Part shown: positions 19,331 to 27,492 of the stretch, piece by piece
Numbering within the stretch: the first letter of the stretch is position 1
Layout: every line of letters begins with the position of its first letter
Assembly: GCA_025353195.1 (NCBI GenBank)
Contig: JANXRC010000087.1
Location: forward strand, 1 to 35,123
Reading direction: 5' to 3'
From: Rhodocyclaceae bacterium
GTDB taxonomy: Bacteria; Pseudomonadota; Gammaproteobacteria; Burkholderiales; Rhodocyclaceae
Length of the DNA: 35,123 bases
Position numbers and translations under genes: made by a program
Notes under the pieces: model-generated
Seen by the model: only the letters and a program-made list of their open reading frames with translations
What the model was told of the DNA's origin: nothing
Databases searched by the model: none

Positions 19331-20116
19331 ATGAGCGCGTTTTCATCGTTGGCACGGCGTCAGTTTCTCAACCGCTTCGCCGGTGCAGTGGGCGGAGCCG
19401 CTCTGTTGTCACTTGGCGTCGGCTTGTATGCGGGGCAGGCGTCCGCCCTGCCTGCACAGGCGCTAAGGCCTCCCGGCGCTCTGGCTGAAAGCGACTTTCT
19501 CGCCGCGTGCGTGCGTTGCGGTCTGTGCGTGCGGGGTTGTCCCTACCATACGCTGAAACTGGGCGAACTCGGGCAGGCGGTGGCGACGGGGACACCTTAC
19601 TTCGCTGCACGCACGATACCCTGTGAGATGTGCGAGGACATTCCGTGCGTCAGGGCCTGTCCGACCGGTGCGCTGGATCGACAGCTGACCGATATCGGCA
19701 AGTCGCGCATGGGTCTGGCGGCCTTGGTCGATCACGAGTCCTGTCTCAATTTTCTGGGTCTGCGCTGCGATGTCTGCTACCGCGTGTGTCCTGTGATCGA
19801 CAAGGCCATCTCGCTGGAAAATATTCACAACCAGCGCTCCGATCGCCACGCCATGCTGCTGCCCACGGTGCATTCGGAATACTGCACCGGTTGCGGCAAA
19901 TGCGAGAAATCCTGTGTACTGCCGGAGGCAGCAATCAAGGTTTATCCCCTAAAGCTTGCCAAGGGCCAGTTGCCGGAGCACTACCGCAAGGGCTGGGAAG
20001 AAAAGGCCAGGCATGGCGGTTCTCTGATCGGCGAGCAAATCGAACTTCCGGTCCGTGGCATGGAAGACAGGCCCTCGCCGCCCAAGGCTCCGCTGGATTC
20101 AGGATGGAAGCCATGA
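19331..20116 (+). CDS. napG: NapG, ferredoxin-type quinol dehydrogenase subunit
   Basis: A 261-residue iron-sulfur protein of the NapG/MauM family. A twin-arginine-type signal ([11 protein letters not shown] followed by a hydrophobic stretch) directs it to the periplasm. Four cysteine clusters for [4Fe-4S] centres are visible: [35 protein letters not shown] and [11 protein letters not shown]. With the membrane protein NapH it moves electrons from quinol towards NapAB, independently of NapC. Its stop codon overlaps the napH start (ATGA). The Shine-Dalgarno is weak. Confidence 0.95.
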   Translation: MSAFSSLARRQFLNRFAGAVGGAALLSLGVGLYAGQASALPAQALRPPGALAESDFLAACVRCGLCVRGCPYHTLKLGELGQAVATGTPYFAARTIPCEMCEDIPCVRACPTGALDRQLTDIGKSRMGLAALVDHESCLNFLGLRCDVCYRVCPVIDKAISLENIHNQRSDRHAMLLPTVHSEYCTGCGKCEKSCVLPEAAIKVYPLKLAKGQLPEHYRKGWEEKARHGGSLIGEQIELPVRGMEDRPSPPKAPLDSGWKP

Positions 20117-20991
20117 ATTCCGGATCGCAGACCCGCGTCGTGACGGTCGGCGGGTCGCCAGCGCCGACTGTTGATGTGGCGCGGCGCTACCGCAGCAAAT
20201 GGCTGCTGCTGCGCCGGTTGTCGCAACTCGGCATCTTGGGTCTGTTCCTGATTGGACCATGGTTCGGCATCTGGATCATAAAGGGCAACCTGTCGTCGTC
20301 GCTCACGCTGGATGTATTGCCGCTCACCGATCCTTTCCTGGTCCTGCAGTCGATGGCTGCAGGCCATCTGCCATATCTCGACGCGATCGTCGGTGCTGCG
20401 ATCGTGGCCGGGGTCTACCTGGTGTTTGGCAGCCGCGTTTTCTGCTCCTGGGTTTGCCCTGTCAATATCGTCACCGATGGGGCCGCTGCGCTACGCCGAA
20501 GACTGGGGATCAAAGGCGGTCGTGCACCTGCAGCCACCACCCGTTACTGGCTGTTGTTGGGTCTCCTCGCTGCTTGTCTTGCCACCGGCAGCATCGTATG
20601 GGAATTTGTCAACCCGGTATCAATGCTGCACCGGGGGCTGATTTTCGGCATGGGCACCGCCTGGCTTGTCGTCCTCGGCATCTTCGCCTATGACCTTCTG
20701 ATAGCCAGCCGTGGTTGGTGTGGCCATCTGTGCCCGATGGGTGCGCTGTATGGTCTGCTCGGCCGCGCCGCCTTGCTGCGCGTCGCAGCGGCACGGCGCT
20801 CAGCCTGCAATGATTGCCTGGATTGCTTCGCCATCTGTCCCGAACCGCAGGTAATCCGCGCCGCATTGAAGGGCAGCGGAACCCCGCTGATTCTCGACGC
20901 CAACTGCACCAACTGCGGGCGCTGCATCGATGTCTGCAGCCTCGACGTGTTTTGTTTCTCGAACCGGCTAACCCACCGATTTTCTTCCTGA
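20113..20991 (+). CDS. napH: NapH, membrane quinol dehydrogenase component
   Basis: A 292-residue membrane protein with about four helices. Two cytoplasmic Cys-Pro motifs of the NapH/NosR type are seen ([10 protein letters not shown] and [12 protein letters not shown]). The C-terminus carries two ferredoxin motifs ([12 protein letters not shown] and [11 protein letters not shown], the second with Ser where Pro is usual). It probably oxidises quinol and hands electrons to NapG. The start at 20113 is preferred for the 4-bp overlap with napG; an in-frame ATG at 20104 would add three residues. It is followed 22 bp later by napB. Confidence 0.95.
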   Translation: MNSGSQTRVVTVGGSPAPTVDVARRYRSKWLLLRRLSQLGILGLFLIGPWFGIWIIKGNLSSSLTLDVLPLTDPFLVLQSMAAGHLPYLDAIVGAAIVAGVYLVFGSRVFCSWVCPVNIVTDGAAALRRRLGIKGGRAPAATTRYWLLLGLLAACLATGSIVWEFVNPVSMLHRGLIFGMGTAWLVVLGIFAYDLLIASRGWCGHLCPMGALYGLLGRAALLRVAAARRSACNDCLDCFAICPEPQVIRAALKGSGTPLILDANCTNCGRCIDVCSLDVFCFSNRLTHRFSS

Positions 20992-21013
20992 CCTCTCATT
21001 GGAGGACACCACC

Positions 21014-21457
21014 ATGTATCGACTCTTTTGTCTTTTGATCCTTGCCGCGACGGCATTTTCAGCTGCCGCTCATGCCGCCCAGGGAACAGTCAAACTGCAA
21101 TCCTTGCGAGGCGATACTCCCATTGAAAAAACGCCCGATGCGGACATGTACAAGCCGATGAAGGACGCCAAGCCGCTACCGCGCGATTTTGTGCAACAGC
21201 CCCCGTTGATCCCGCACACCATCCGCGATTACCAGATCACAAGGAACTTCAACAAGTGCATGGATTGCCATGCATGGAGCAAGACGCGCGAAACGGGGGC
21301 CACCAAGGTCTCGGTGACTCATTACAAGACACGCGACGGGCAGGAGCTCACCAATATCTCACCGCTGCGTTACTTCTGTACCCAGTGCCATGTGGCGCAA
21401 GCCGATGCCAAGCCATTGGTGGGGAATACCTTTCGACCTGGCACCGGACTGCAATAA
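21014..21457 (+). CDS. napB: NapB, diheme cytochrome c subunit of nitrate reductase
   Basis: A 147-residue periplasmic cytochrome. A signal peptide covers about residues 1-21 (ending SAAAHAA). Two heme c motifs are present, Cys82-x2-Cys85-His86 (CMDCH) and Cys122-x2-Cys125-His126 (CTQCH). The conserved entry into the fold, PPLIPHTIRDYQITRNFNKC, is intact. It receives electrons from NapC or NapGH and passes them to NapA. The start at 21014 has GGAGGA upstream, while the in-frame ATG at 21002 lies inside that Shine-Dalgarno. Confidence 0.96.
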   Translation: MYRLFCLLILAATAFSAAAHAAQGTVKLQSLRGDTPIEKTPDADMYKPMKDAKPLPRDFVQQPPLIPHTIRDYQITRNFNKCMDCHAWSKTRETGATKVSVTHYKTRDGQELTNISPLRYFCTQCHVAQADAKPLVGNTFRPGTGLQ

Positions 21458-21466
21458 GGGGACGAC

Positions 21467-22168
21467 ATGAACTTCTTCAAATCCCTATGGCAGCGGTTCA
21501 GGCTGATCGCCTTCAGCGGCCTTGGTGTGGCCTTCCTGCTTGGCATCATCTTCTGGGGCGGTTTCAACACGGTGCTGGAATGGACTAACCGTGAAGCCTT
21601 CTGCATCTCCTGTCACGAGATGGAGGAGAACGTGTTTAACGAGTATCGCAACACGATTCACTATTCCAACCGCACCGGTGTGCGGGCCACTTGCCCGGAC
21701 TGTCACGTGCCGAAGGAATGGGGTCCGAAGATCGTGCGCAAGATTCAGGCGTCGAATGAGGTCCTGCACAAGATCCTGGGTAGTATCGACACGCCCGAGA
21801 AGTTCAACGCGAAGCGTGTCCAACTGGCCCAGAGCGAATGGAGCCGGATGAGAAAGAACGATTCGCAGGAATGTCGCAACTGCCATAATTTCGCCTACAT
21901 GGACTATTCCGAGCAGGGTCGGCGCGGCTCGGCCGCCCACCAGCGTGGATTCCAGGAAGGCAAGACCTGCATCGACTGCCACATAGGCATAGCCCACACC
22001 CTGCCGCCGATCGAGCAGAACATTGGTGTTGAAAAAGGTGGGGCGGTTATTGAATCGGCTCTGCCAAAGATTGTAGCGCCCGATGCAGTCCCGGCCAGGC
22101 CGGCAGAGAAGGCTTCAGGGAGCGAAACGGCTATTTCCAGGCCGGCGGAGAAAACGTCGGAAAAATAG
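21467..22168 (+). CDS. napC: NapC, membrane-anchored tetraheme cytochrome c (NapC/NirT family)
   Basis: A 233-residue quinol dehydrogenase. One N-terminal helix (about residues 12-34) anchors it in the cytoplasmic membrane. Four CxxCH motifs start at Cys46, Cys76, Cys136 and Cys168. The spacing and the stretch NREAFCISCHEMEENVFNEY match NapC. It passes electrons from the quinol pool to NapB. It starts 9 bp after napB and is the last nap gene. The C-terminal about 35 residues are a low-complexity Ala/Pro/Glu/Lys tail that contains the near repeat RPAEKASG / RPAEKTSE. The operon has both NapC and NapGH as electron donors. Confidence 0.96.
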   Translation: MNFFKSLWQRFRLIAFSGLGVAFLLGIIFWGGFNTVLEWTNREAFCISCHEMEENVFNEYRNTIHYSNRTGVRATCPDCHVPKEWGPKIVRKIQASNEVLHKILGSIDTPEKFNAKRVQLAQSEWSRMRKNDSQECRNCHNFAYMDYSEQGRRGSAAHQRGFQEGKTCIDCHIGIAHTLPPIEQNIGVEKGGAVIESALPKIVAPDAVPARPAEKASGSETAISRPAEKTSEK

Positions 22169-22265
22169 TCGGCCGTCCACTGCATCCTCTGCGCCGGCCC
22201 TTGCCACCACGGCGTGCCGACTTGGTAGTGACTTCGCTGCCGCATTTTTGCCGCATAATCCTGTC

Positions 22266-22973
22266 GTGGATACCCCGCTCAGAATCCTCGTAGTAGAGGA
22301 CAACCCGGACCTTGCGGCCAACCTGGTCGACTACCTGGAATCCAAGGGTCACTTGACGGACACCACCGGCGACGGCATCTCCGGCCTCCATCTGGCGACT
22401 CGTAATAGTTATGATGTAATCATCCTCGATCTAGTGTTGCCGAGGCTTGACGGTGTCTCATTGTGCCGTCGCCTGCGCGAGGACGTCGGCAAACTGACGC
22501 CGATCCTTATGCTGACCGCACGCGACACTCTTGAGGACAAGATCACCGGCTTGGAAGCGGGTGCCGACGACTATGTCGTCAAGCCGTTCGAACTGCGCGA
22601 ACTGGCGGCACGGATCAAAGCCCTGGCGAGACGTTCCCAAGCCGCCTCGCCGCGGCAAAGGTTGCAGGTTGGCGACCTGCTGTTCGATACCGCAACCTTC
22701 CAGGTCGTCAGGGCCGGAAAGGTTCTCGAACTGCCGCCGATACCCTTGCGCATCCTTGAGACCCTGATGCGGGCCTCGCCGCGTGTTCTGGAGCGCGCGG
22801 AACTGGAGCGGTCCGTGTGGGGCGATATGCCACCTGATAGCGACTCCCTGCGCGCCCACCTGCACGTTCTTCGCAACGCCATCGACAAGCCTTTCGACAA
22901 ACCGCTAATCCAAACCCTGCGCGGCATCGGCTGGCAGATCACAGACACGGACCCAAATGCGTCGGCGACATAG
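22266..22973 (+). CDS. OmpR-family response regulator (first two-component system)
   Basis: A 235-residue regulator with a receiver domain (acidic ED at residues 11-12, phospho-acceptor Asp55 in VIILDLVLPRLDG, Lys in YVVKPFELRE) and a C-terminal winged-helix OmpR/PhoB domain. The proposed start is the GTG at 22266, directly before the conserved LRILVVEDN; there is no strong Shine-Dalgarno, and an upstream in-frame start cannot be excluded. The histidine kinase gene overlaps its 3' end by 17 bp. Four 11-bp direct repeats in front of uspA, just downstream, are the best candidate target. The signal sensed is unknown. Confidence 0.85.
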   Translation: MDTPLRILVVEDNPDLAANLVDYLESKGHLTDTTGDGISGLHLATRNSYDVIILDLVLPRLDGVSLCRRLREDVGKLTPILMLTARDTLEDKITGLEAGADDYVVKPFELRELAARIKALARRSQAASPRQRLQVGDLLFDTATFQVVRAGKVLELPPIPLRILETLMRASPRVLERAELERSVWGDMPPDSDSLRAHLHVLRNAIDKPFDKPLIQTLRGIGWQITDTDPNASAT

Positions 22974-24222
22974 CCTCCGCTTCCGGGTCGCCGCTGCATT
23001 CGCCGGAATGGGAGCGTTCCTCAGTCTGGTCTTCGCTGTAGGTGTCTGGTTCGCGGCCCACGACGTCTCCCAGAGGCTCATGGACCAGACTTTGAAAGCG
23101 GAACTGGACGATTACATGGCGCGCCGCGCGCGTAATCCGCGCTCGCTGCCGCCCGATACCGCCACCCTGCGCGGCTACGTAACTGCGGCGGGAGCAGGTT
23201 CATCCGAGATTCCGGCGGCGATTCGCGACCTGACACCGGGCAAGCACGAGATCACTATCGATGGAGCGCCCTTTCGCGTCTCGGTGGCGGACCAACCCGG
23301 CAACAGTGACCGTTACTACATCCTGTTCAACGAGGAAAGACAGCAGCGCCGCGAGCAACGCTTTCTCGCCTATCTGGTCGCCGGTGCACTTCTGATGACG
23401 CTCCTGGTGGCGGCCGGTGGCTTCTGGCTGGCCGGAAAGGTTATTGCCCCACTGACAGAACTGGCGCGCGCGGTTGGCCAGGCGCCGGCCGAGAATCCAC
23501 CCAGGCTCAGCGCTGCCAATTCGCCGCAGGACGAGATCAGCGAGCTCACGCGCGCCTTTGACCGATACATGGCGCGCCTGTCCGCCTTCATCGACCGGGA
23601 ACGCGCATTCGCCGCAGACGCCAGTCACGAATTGCGTACGCCACTGGCGGTGATCCGGGGCGCCTCCGAGGTGCTGGCAGAGGATGCCGGTCTAAATGAG
23701 GTGCAGGCCAAACGAGTCGCACGCATCGAGCGCGCCGCCACCGAAATGTCTGCCCTGATCGCCGCGCTCTTGCTGCTGGCGCGTGAGGAAGAGACTCCGG
23801 TGGACGAGTCCTGTGACTGCGAACTACTGGTACGCCAAGCCGTGGAGCGCTATCGAACACAGGCGGTCCAGCGCGGCGACAGTATCGAATTGACGGTCGA
23901 AGCGGCAATCAAACTCGAAGTGGCGGCAGCCCTGTTTTCCATCGTCGTCGCCAACCTGGTGCGCAACGCGGTGGCCAACACCGAGGGCGGCTCCATCGCC
24001 GTGCGCCTGTGTGCTGATCGCCTGATCGTCTCCGATACCGGCATCGGCATCAGCAGTGAAGAAATCGGGCGCGTCTTTCAGCGCTACTACCGCGGCGCCA
24101 GCAGCAGCGGCGCCGGCATCGGCCTGTCGCTGGTGAAACGCATTTGCGATCGTCAGCACTGGGAGATCGAGTTGGAAAGCCGCGCCGGCGGAGGCACGAC
24201 CGCGACGTTGCGATTCAAGTAG
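22957..24222 (+). CDS. Sensor histidine kinase (first two-component system)
   Basis: A 421-residue membrane histidine kinase. Helix 1 lies near residues 10-32, a periplasmic loop near 33-133, and helix 2 near 136-158, followed by a HAMP linker. The dimerisation domain has phospho-acceptor His224 in ADASHELRTPLAVI. The ATP-binding domain shows NLVRNAVANT (N box), DTGIGIS (G1) and GAGIGLSLVK (G2). It overlaps the regulator gene by 17 bp, so the two are certainly co-expressed. The periplasmic part has no recognised sensor domain. Confidence 0.9.
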   Translation: MRRRHSLRFRVAAAFAGMGAFLSLVFAVGVWFAAHDVSQRLMDQTLKAELDDYMARRARNPRSLPPDTATLRGYVTAAGAGSSEIPAAIRDLTPGKHEITIDGAPFRVSVADQPGNSDRYYILFNEERQQRREQRFLAYLVAGALLMTLLVAAGGFWLAGKVIAPLTELARAVGQAPAENPPRLSAANSPQDEISELTRAFDRYMARLSAFIDRERAFAADASHELRTPLAVIRGASEVLAEDAGLNEVQAKRVARIERAATEMSALIAALLLLAREEETPVDESCDCELLVRQAVERYRTQAVQRGDSIELTVEAAIKLEVAAALFSIVVANLVRNAVANTEGGSIAVRLCADRLIVSDTGIGISSEEIGRVFQRYYRGASSSGAGIGLSLVKRICDRQHWEIELESRAGGGTTATLRFK

Positions 24223-24280
24223 AAAACCTGCGACCAGAACCTGCTCACGCCTGCTCATCGCGGCTTGCATCACTGCCTCT

Positions 24281-24336
24281 CTTGACGCAACCTTGACGCT
24301 GCCTTGACCGGCACTTTACGCAGGGGCCGCTACCCT
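24281..24336 (+). promoter_or_regulatory. Four 11-bp-spaced CTTGACG repeats and promoter of uspA-sulP
   Basis: CTTGACG (24281), CTTGACG (24292), CTTGACC (24303) and CTTTACG (24314) start exactly 11 bp apart. Such direct repeats are typical of OmpR/PhoB-family binding sites. TACCCT (24331-24336) begins 17 bp after the start of the last repeat and could be the -10, giving a start near 24343. The repeats are probably bound by the adjacent regulator (22266-22973). Confidence 0.62.
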
Positions 24337-24364
24337 AGAAGGACTCATTACATCGGAGTCCGCG

Positions 24365-24826
24365 ATGGGCAAGTATCGACGAATTCTCGCGTTGGTCGCT
24401 TCCGATAGCGACAGTGCGGCCGTGGCGCAACGCGCCGTGCAACTGTCCCGTTTCTACGGCGCGACACTCGCACTGGCGACGGTGATCGACTCCGCCCCGC
24501 ACCTCAAATCCAATATGGCCGCCGTTTTCGTAGCTGACGAAACACGTCAAGCCAAAGTGCGTGACATGCGATGCAAGCTGGAACAGATGATGGCCGAAAT
24601 TGGCTGCGACGGCGGCTGCGAGATCATCATCGGCTGCGGCAGCGAGCAGGACGTCGTCTCCGAGCTCACATGTTCATGGCGCCCCGACCTGGTGCTGGTC
24701 GGTTCCCGCGCACGCCACGGACTGGAACAGAACAACGAGCGCACGGCCTACGACGTGCTCACCGTGCAATACAGCCGTCTGAGCTTTCCCGGAAGAATGA
24801 TCAACGCGTTGGCGGCAGCGCTATGA
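24365..24826 (+). CDS. UspA-family universal stress protein
   Basis: A 153-residue cytoplasmic protein with the Usp fold: an N-terminal beta-strand (YRRILALVASDSDSAAVAQR), a variable middle, and the C-terminal PDLVLVGSRARHGLEQ stretch that corresponds to the nucleotide-binding loop. The following residues do not give a clean ATP-binding G-x9-G-S/T pattern, so nucleotide binding is uncertain. The start has GGAG upstream and lies 28 bp after the predicted -10 element. Its stop codon overlaps the start of the SulP gene (ATGA), which ties expression of the two. Confidence 0.85.
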   Translation: MGKYRRILALVASDSDSAAVAQRAVQLSRFYGATLALATVIDSAPHLKSNMAAVFVADETRQAKVRDMRCKLEQMMAEIGCDGGCEIIIGCGSEQDVVSELTCSWRPDLVLVGSRARHGLEQNNERTAYDVLTVQYSRLSFPGRMINALAAAL

Positions 24827-26694
24827 ACGACGTTTCGCTGACTGTAGCGGTACCCGCGCCGCCAACCCCCGCCACGGGCAGAATCCTTGCCCTGCTGCCC
24901 TTCGTACGCTGGTGGCCGATGGTAAATGCCTTCAGCTTGAAGGGTGACCTTCTGGCCGGATTGATCGGCGCCATCATCGTTCTGCCGCAGGGCGTCGCCT
25001 TCGCCACCCTGGCAGGCATGCCACCGGAATACGGCCTGTACGCCGCAATGGTGCCGGCGGTGGTAGCCGCGCTGTGGGGCTCCTCGTGGCACCTGGTCTC
25101 GGGGCCGACCAATGCCATCTCGCTGGTGGTGTTCGCGACCATGAGTTCGGTCGCCGAGCCCGGCAGCGCCGATTACGTAAGCCTGGTGTTGACCCTTACA
25201 TTCATGGTCGGCCTGATGCAATTGGCGATGGGACTGGCCCGCCTCGGCACGTTGGTCAATTTCATTTCGCATACCGTGGTTATCGGCTTCACCGCGGGCG
25301 CGGCTTTGCTAATCATCGCCAGCCAGGTCAAGAACTTCTTCGGTATCCACGTACCCCATGGAACAATGTTCTTTCGCATCTTCGGTACTCTGTTTTCACA
25401 TACCAACGACATCAACCCCTATGTCGTGTCAGTGGGACTCGTTACGCTGATGTCGGGCATTGTGGTGCGCAATTGGCTACCGAGAATTCCTTACATGATC
25501 GTCGCCATGCTGGTCGGCAGTCTGAGTGCACTGGCGCTGAACGAGTCGTTCGGCGCCGATACGACCGGGATCAAGACCATCGGTGCCCTCCCGGGCGCGC
25601 TGCCGCCGCTCTCGATGCCGCACTTCTCCTTCGATACCATGCGCGAACTGATCAGCGTCGCGGTTGCAGTAACGGGTCTGGCATTGACGGAGGCGGCATC
25701 GATCGCCCGCTCGATCGCGTTGAAATCCGGGCAGCGCATTGACGGCAACCAGGAGTTTATCGGCCAGGGCCTGTCCAATATCCTCGGTGCATTCTTCTCC
25801 GGTTACCCGTCGTCGGGCTCCTTCAACCGCTCCGGACTGAATTTCGAAGCCGGGGCCAGAACGCCGCTGGCTGCGGTATTTTCCGCCGGCTTCCTGGTGC
25901 TGGTGTTGCTGGCGGTAGCGCCGCTTGCCGCTTACCTTCCAATTGCCTCGATGGCGGCGATCCTGTTCCTGGTTGCATGGGGTCTCTTCGACTTTCATCA
26001 CATCGGGTCCATCATCCGCACCAGCAAGGCTGAGACAGCCGTGCTCGTCTCCACCCTCATCGCCACCCTGATCATGCACCTGGAATTTGCGATTCTGGTC
26101 GGCATGCTGCTGTCGCTGCTGCTTTACTTGAGCCGCACGTCGCAGCCGGCTGTGCGCGTGCTCGTCCCGAACAATCAGGAACCGCAACGCAAGTTTCATC
26201 TGGTACGCGCGGGTGAAACCGAGTGTCCGCAAATGAAGATAGTGCGCATCGAAGGATCGATCTACTTCGGCGCAGTGAACCACGTTGGCGAACAGTTGCA
26301 CGACATTGCAGAAAGCCATCCGCAACAGCACCATCTGCTGCTCATGGCGAAGAGCATAAACTTCGTCGATATCGCCGGTGCCGAATTGCTGGCGGAAGAA
26401 GCGCGGCGACGCCGGCAGCAGGGCGGGCGCCTGTGGTTTTACAGCGTGCGCCAGTCGGCAGAGGAAATGCTGCAAAAGCCGGAGTATTTGAAGGAATTCG
26501 GCGCGGATGCCTTTTTCGCGTCCAAGCACGGAGCCATAGAACATATCATCGGGCAGTTCGACACCTCGATTTGCGCTAACTGCAAGGCACGCATATTCGA
26601 AGAGTGCCATGGCTTGCCCGGTGCCGCGGCTTCGGGCGCCGAGACCGGATGGCCCGATCTGATGTCGCCCGACCCAGCGACCGCGTCAGCCTAG
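24823..26694 (+). CDS. SulP-family anion transporter with STAS domain
   Basis: A 623-residue inner-membrane transporter of the SLC26/SulP family. The N-terminal signature GLIGAIIVLPQGVAFATLAG and the later GQGLSNILGAFFSGYPSSGSFNRSGLN are clear; about 11-12 helices are present. The C-terminal STAS domain begins near residue 465 (MKIVRIEGSIYFGAVNHVGE). Substrates in the family include sulfate, bicarbonate and other anions, and the substrate cannot be told here. Unusually, a cysteine group Cys584-x2-Cys587 and Cys595-His596 (CANCKARIFEECH) follows the STAS domain and could bind metal or respond to redox. The start at 24823 overlaps the uspA stop. Confidence 0.9.
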   Translation: MNDVSLTVAVPAPPTPATGRILALLPFVRWWPMVNAFSLKGDLLAGLIGAIIVLPQGVAFATLAGMPPEYGLYAAMVPAVVAALWGSSWHLVSGPTNAISLVVFATMSSVAEPGSADYVSLVLTLTFMVGLMQLAMGLARLGTLVNFISHTVVIGFTAGAALLIIASQVKNFFGIHVPHGTMFFRIFGTLFSHTNDINPYVVSVGLVTLMSGIVVRNWLPRIPYMIVAMLVGSLSALALNESFGADTTGIKTIGALPGALPPLSMPHFSFDTMRELISVAVAVTGLALTEAASIARSIALKSGQRIDGNQEFIGQGLSNILGAFFSGYPSSGSFNRSGLNFEAGARTPLAAVFSAGFLVLVLLAVAPLAAYLPIASMAAILFLVAWGLFDFHHIGSIIRTSKAETAVLVSTLIATLIMHLEFAILVGMLLSLLLYLSRTSQPAVRVLVPNNQEPQRKFHLVRAGETECPQMKIVRIEGSIYFGAVNHVGEQLHDIAESHPQQHHLLLMAKSINFVDIAGAELLAEEARRRRQQGGRLWFYSVRQSAEEMLQKPEYLKEFGADAFFASKHGAIEHIIGQFDTSICANCKARIFEECHGLPGAAASGAETGWPDLMSPDPATASA

Positions 26695-26789
26695 CCCACC
26701 TTCCGATCACGTTGCGGACAATCGAATATCGGCGATTGATTGGTCAGCGGCGTAAGATCGCCCATTCTGCGAAATGCGCTGCCAGGTCC

Positions 26790-26806
26790 TTTAAGGATTG
26801 CTTAAG
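26790..26806 (+). promoter_or_regulatory. QseB/PmrA-type box 1, upstream of its own regulator
   Basis: TTTAAG-GATTG-CTTAAG matches the YTTAAG-N5-YTTAAG box recognised by PmrA/QseB regulators. It ends 23 bp before the regulator ATG. GATGAT at 26818-26823 holds the same -10 position relative to the box as in the other two sites. That would place transcription start at or next to the ATG, implying a very short leader or autorepression. Confidence 0.68.
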
Positions 26807-26829
26807 TCCGGTCGCGCGATGATGGTGTT

Positions 26830-27492
26830 ATGCGCCTCCTGCTTGCCGAAGACGACCAGATGATTGGTGAAAGCGTCCAGCGCGGCTTGCGCCAGGACGG
26901 GTATGCCGTGGACTGGGTGCGGGACGGCGTTGCTGCCGAGCACGCGTTGGCAGATCACGAGTACGACCTCGTGTTGCTTGACCTCGGTCTGCCGGGCAAG
27001 GACGGCATCCATTTGCTTGAAGACCTGCGCCGCCAGCAAAACAGGGTCCCGGTACTGGTTCTCACCGCGCGCGATGCAGTCGCCGACCGCGTGCGGGGTC
27101 TCGACGCTGGCGCCGACGATTATCTCGTCAAACCATTCGACTTCGACGAACTCTCGGCGCGCATTCGCGCCCTGGTCCGGCGGCAGTCCGGTCGAGCGGA
27201 ACCCGAGGTGGTGATCGGCAAACTGCGGGTCAATCTTGCTAGCCACGGGGTCTTTCTGGCCGATCTACCGATTGTGTTGTCGGCGCGTGAATTCTCCCTG
27301 CTCCGTGCGCTGCTCGAGCAGCCCGGCGTGCCGCTGTCGCGTGCCCAACTCGAGGAAAGTATCTACGGCTGGGACGAAGAAGTGGAGAGTAATGCCGTCG
27401 AGGTCTATATCCACTCGCTGCGCCGCAAACTTGGACCAGAATGGATCAGGAACCTGCGCGGCGTTGGCTACCTGATCCCGCGTCAGCCATGA
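26830..27492 (+). CDS. QseB/PmrA/TctD-like OmpR-family response regulator (second two-component system)
   Basis: A 220-residue regulator. The receiver has acidic residues at 8-9, Asp51 in LVLLDLGLPGKDG and a Lys in YLVKPFDFDE. The C-terminal winged helix ends with ESIYGWDEEVESNAVEVYIH then SLRRKLG, which is the hallmark of the QseB/PmrA/TctD group. QseB and PmrA bind CTTAA-type direct repeats with an 11-bp period (known), and three such boxes lie in this window, one just upstream. It overlaps the kinase gene by 4 bp. Confidence 0.92.
   Translation: MRLLLAEDDQMIGESVQRGLRQDGYAVDWVRDGVAAEHALADHEYDLVLLDLGLPGKDGIHLLEDLRRQQNRVPVLVLTARDAVADRVRGLDAGADDYLVKPFDFDELSARIRALVRRQSGRAEPEVVIGKLRVNLASHGVFLADLPIVLSAREFSLLRALLEQPGVPLSRAQLEESIYGWDEEVESNAVEVYIHSLRRKLGPEWIRNLRGVGYLIPRQP

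Noticed and set aside
25477-26610. Minus-strand 377-codon frame
   Set aside because: It is antisense to the first SulP gene, and the translation has shadow-frame composition without recognisable domains.
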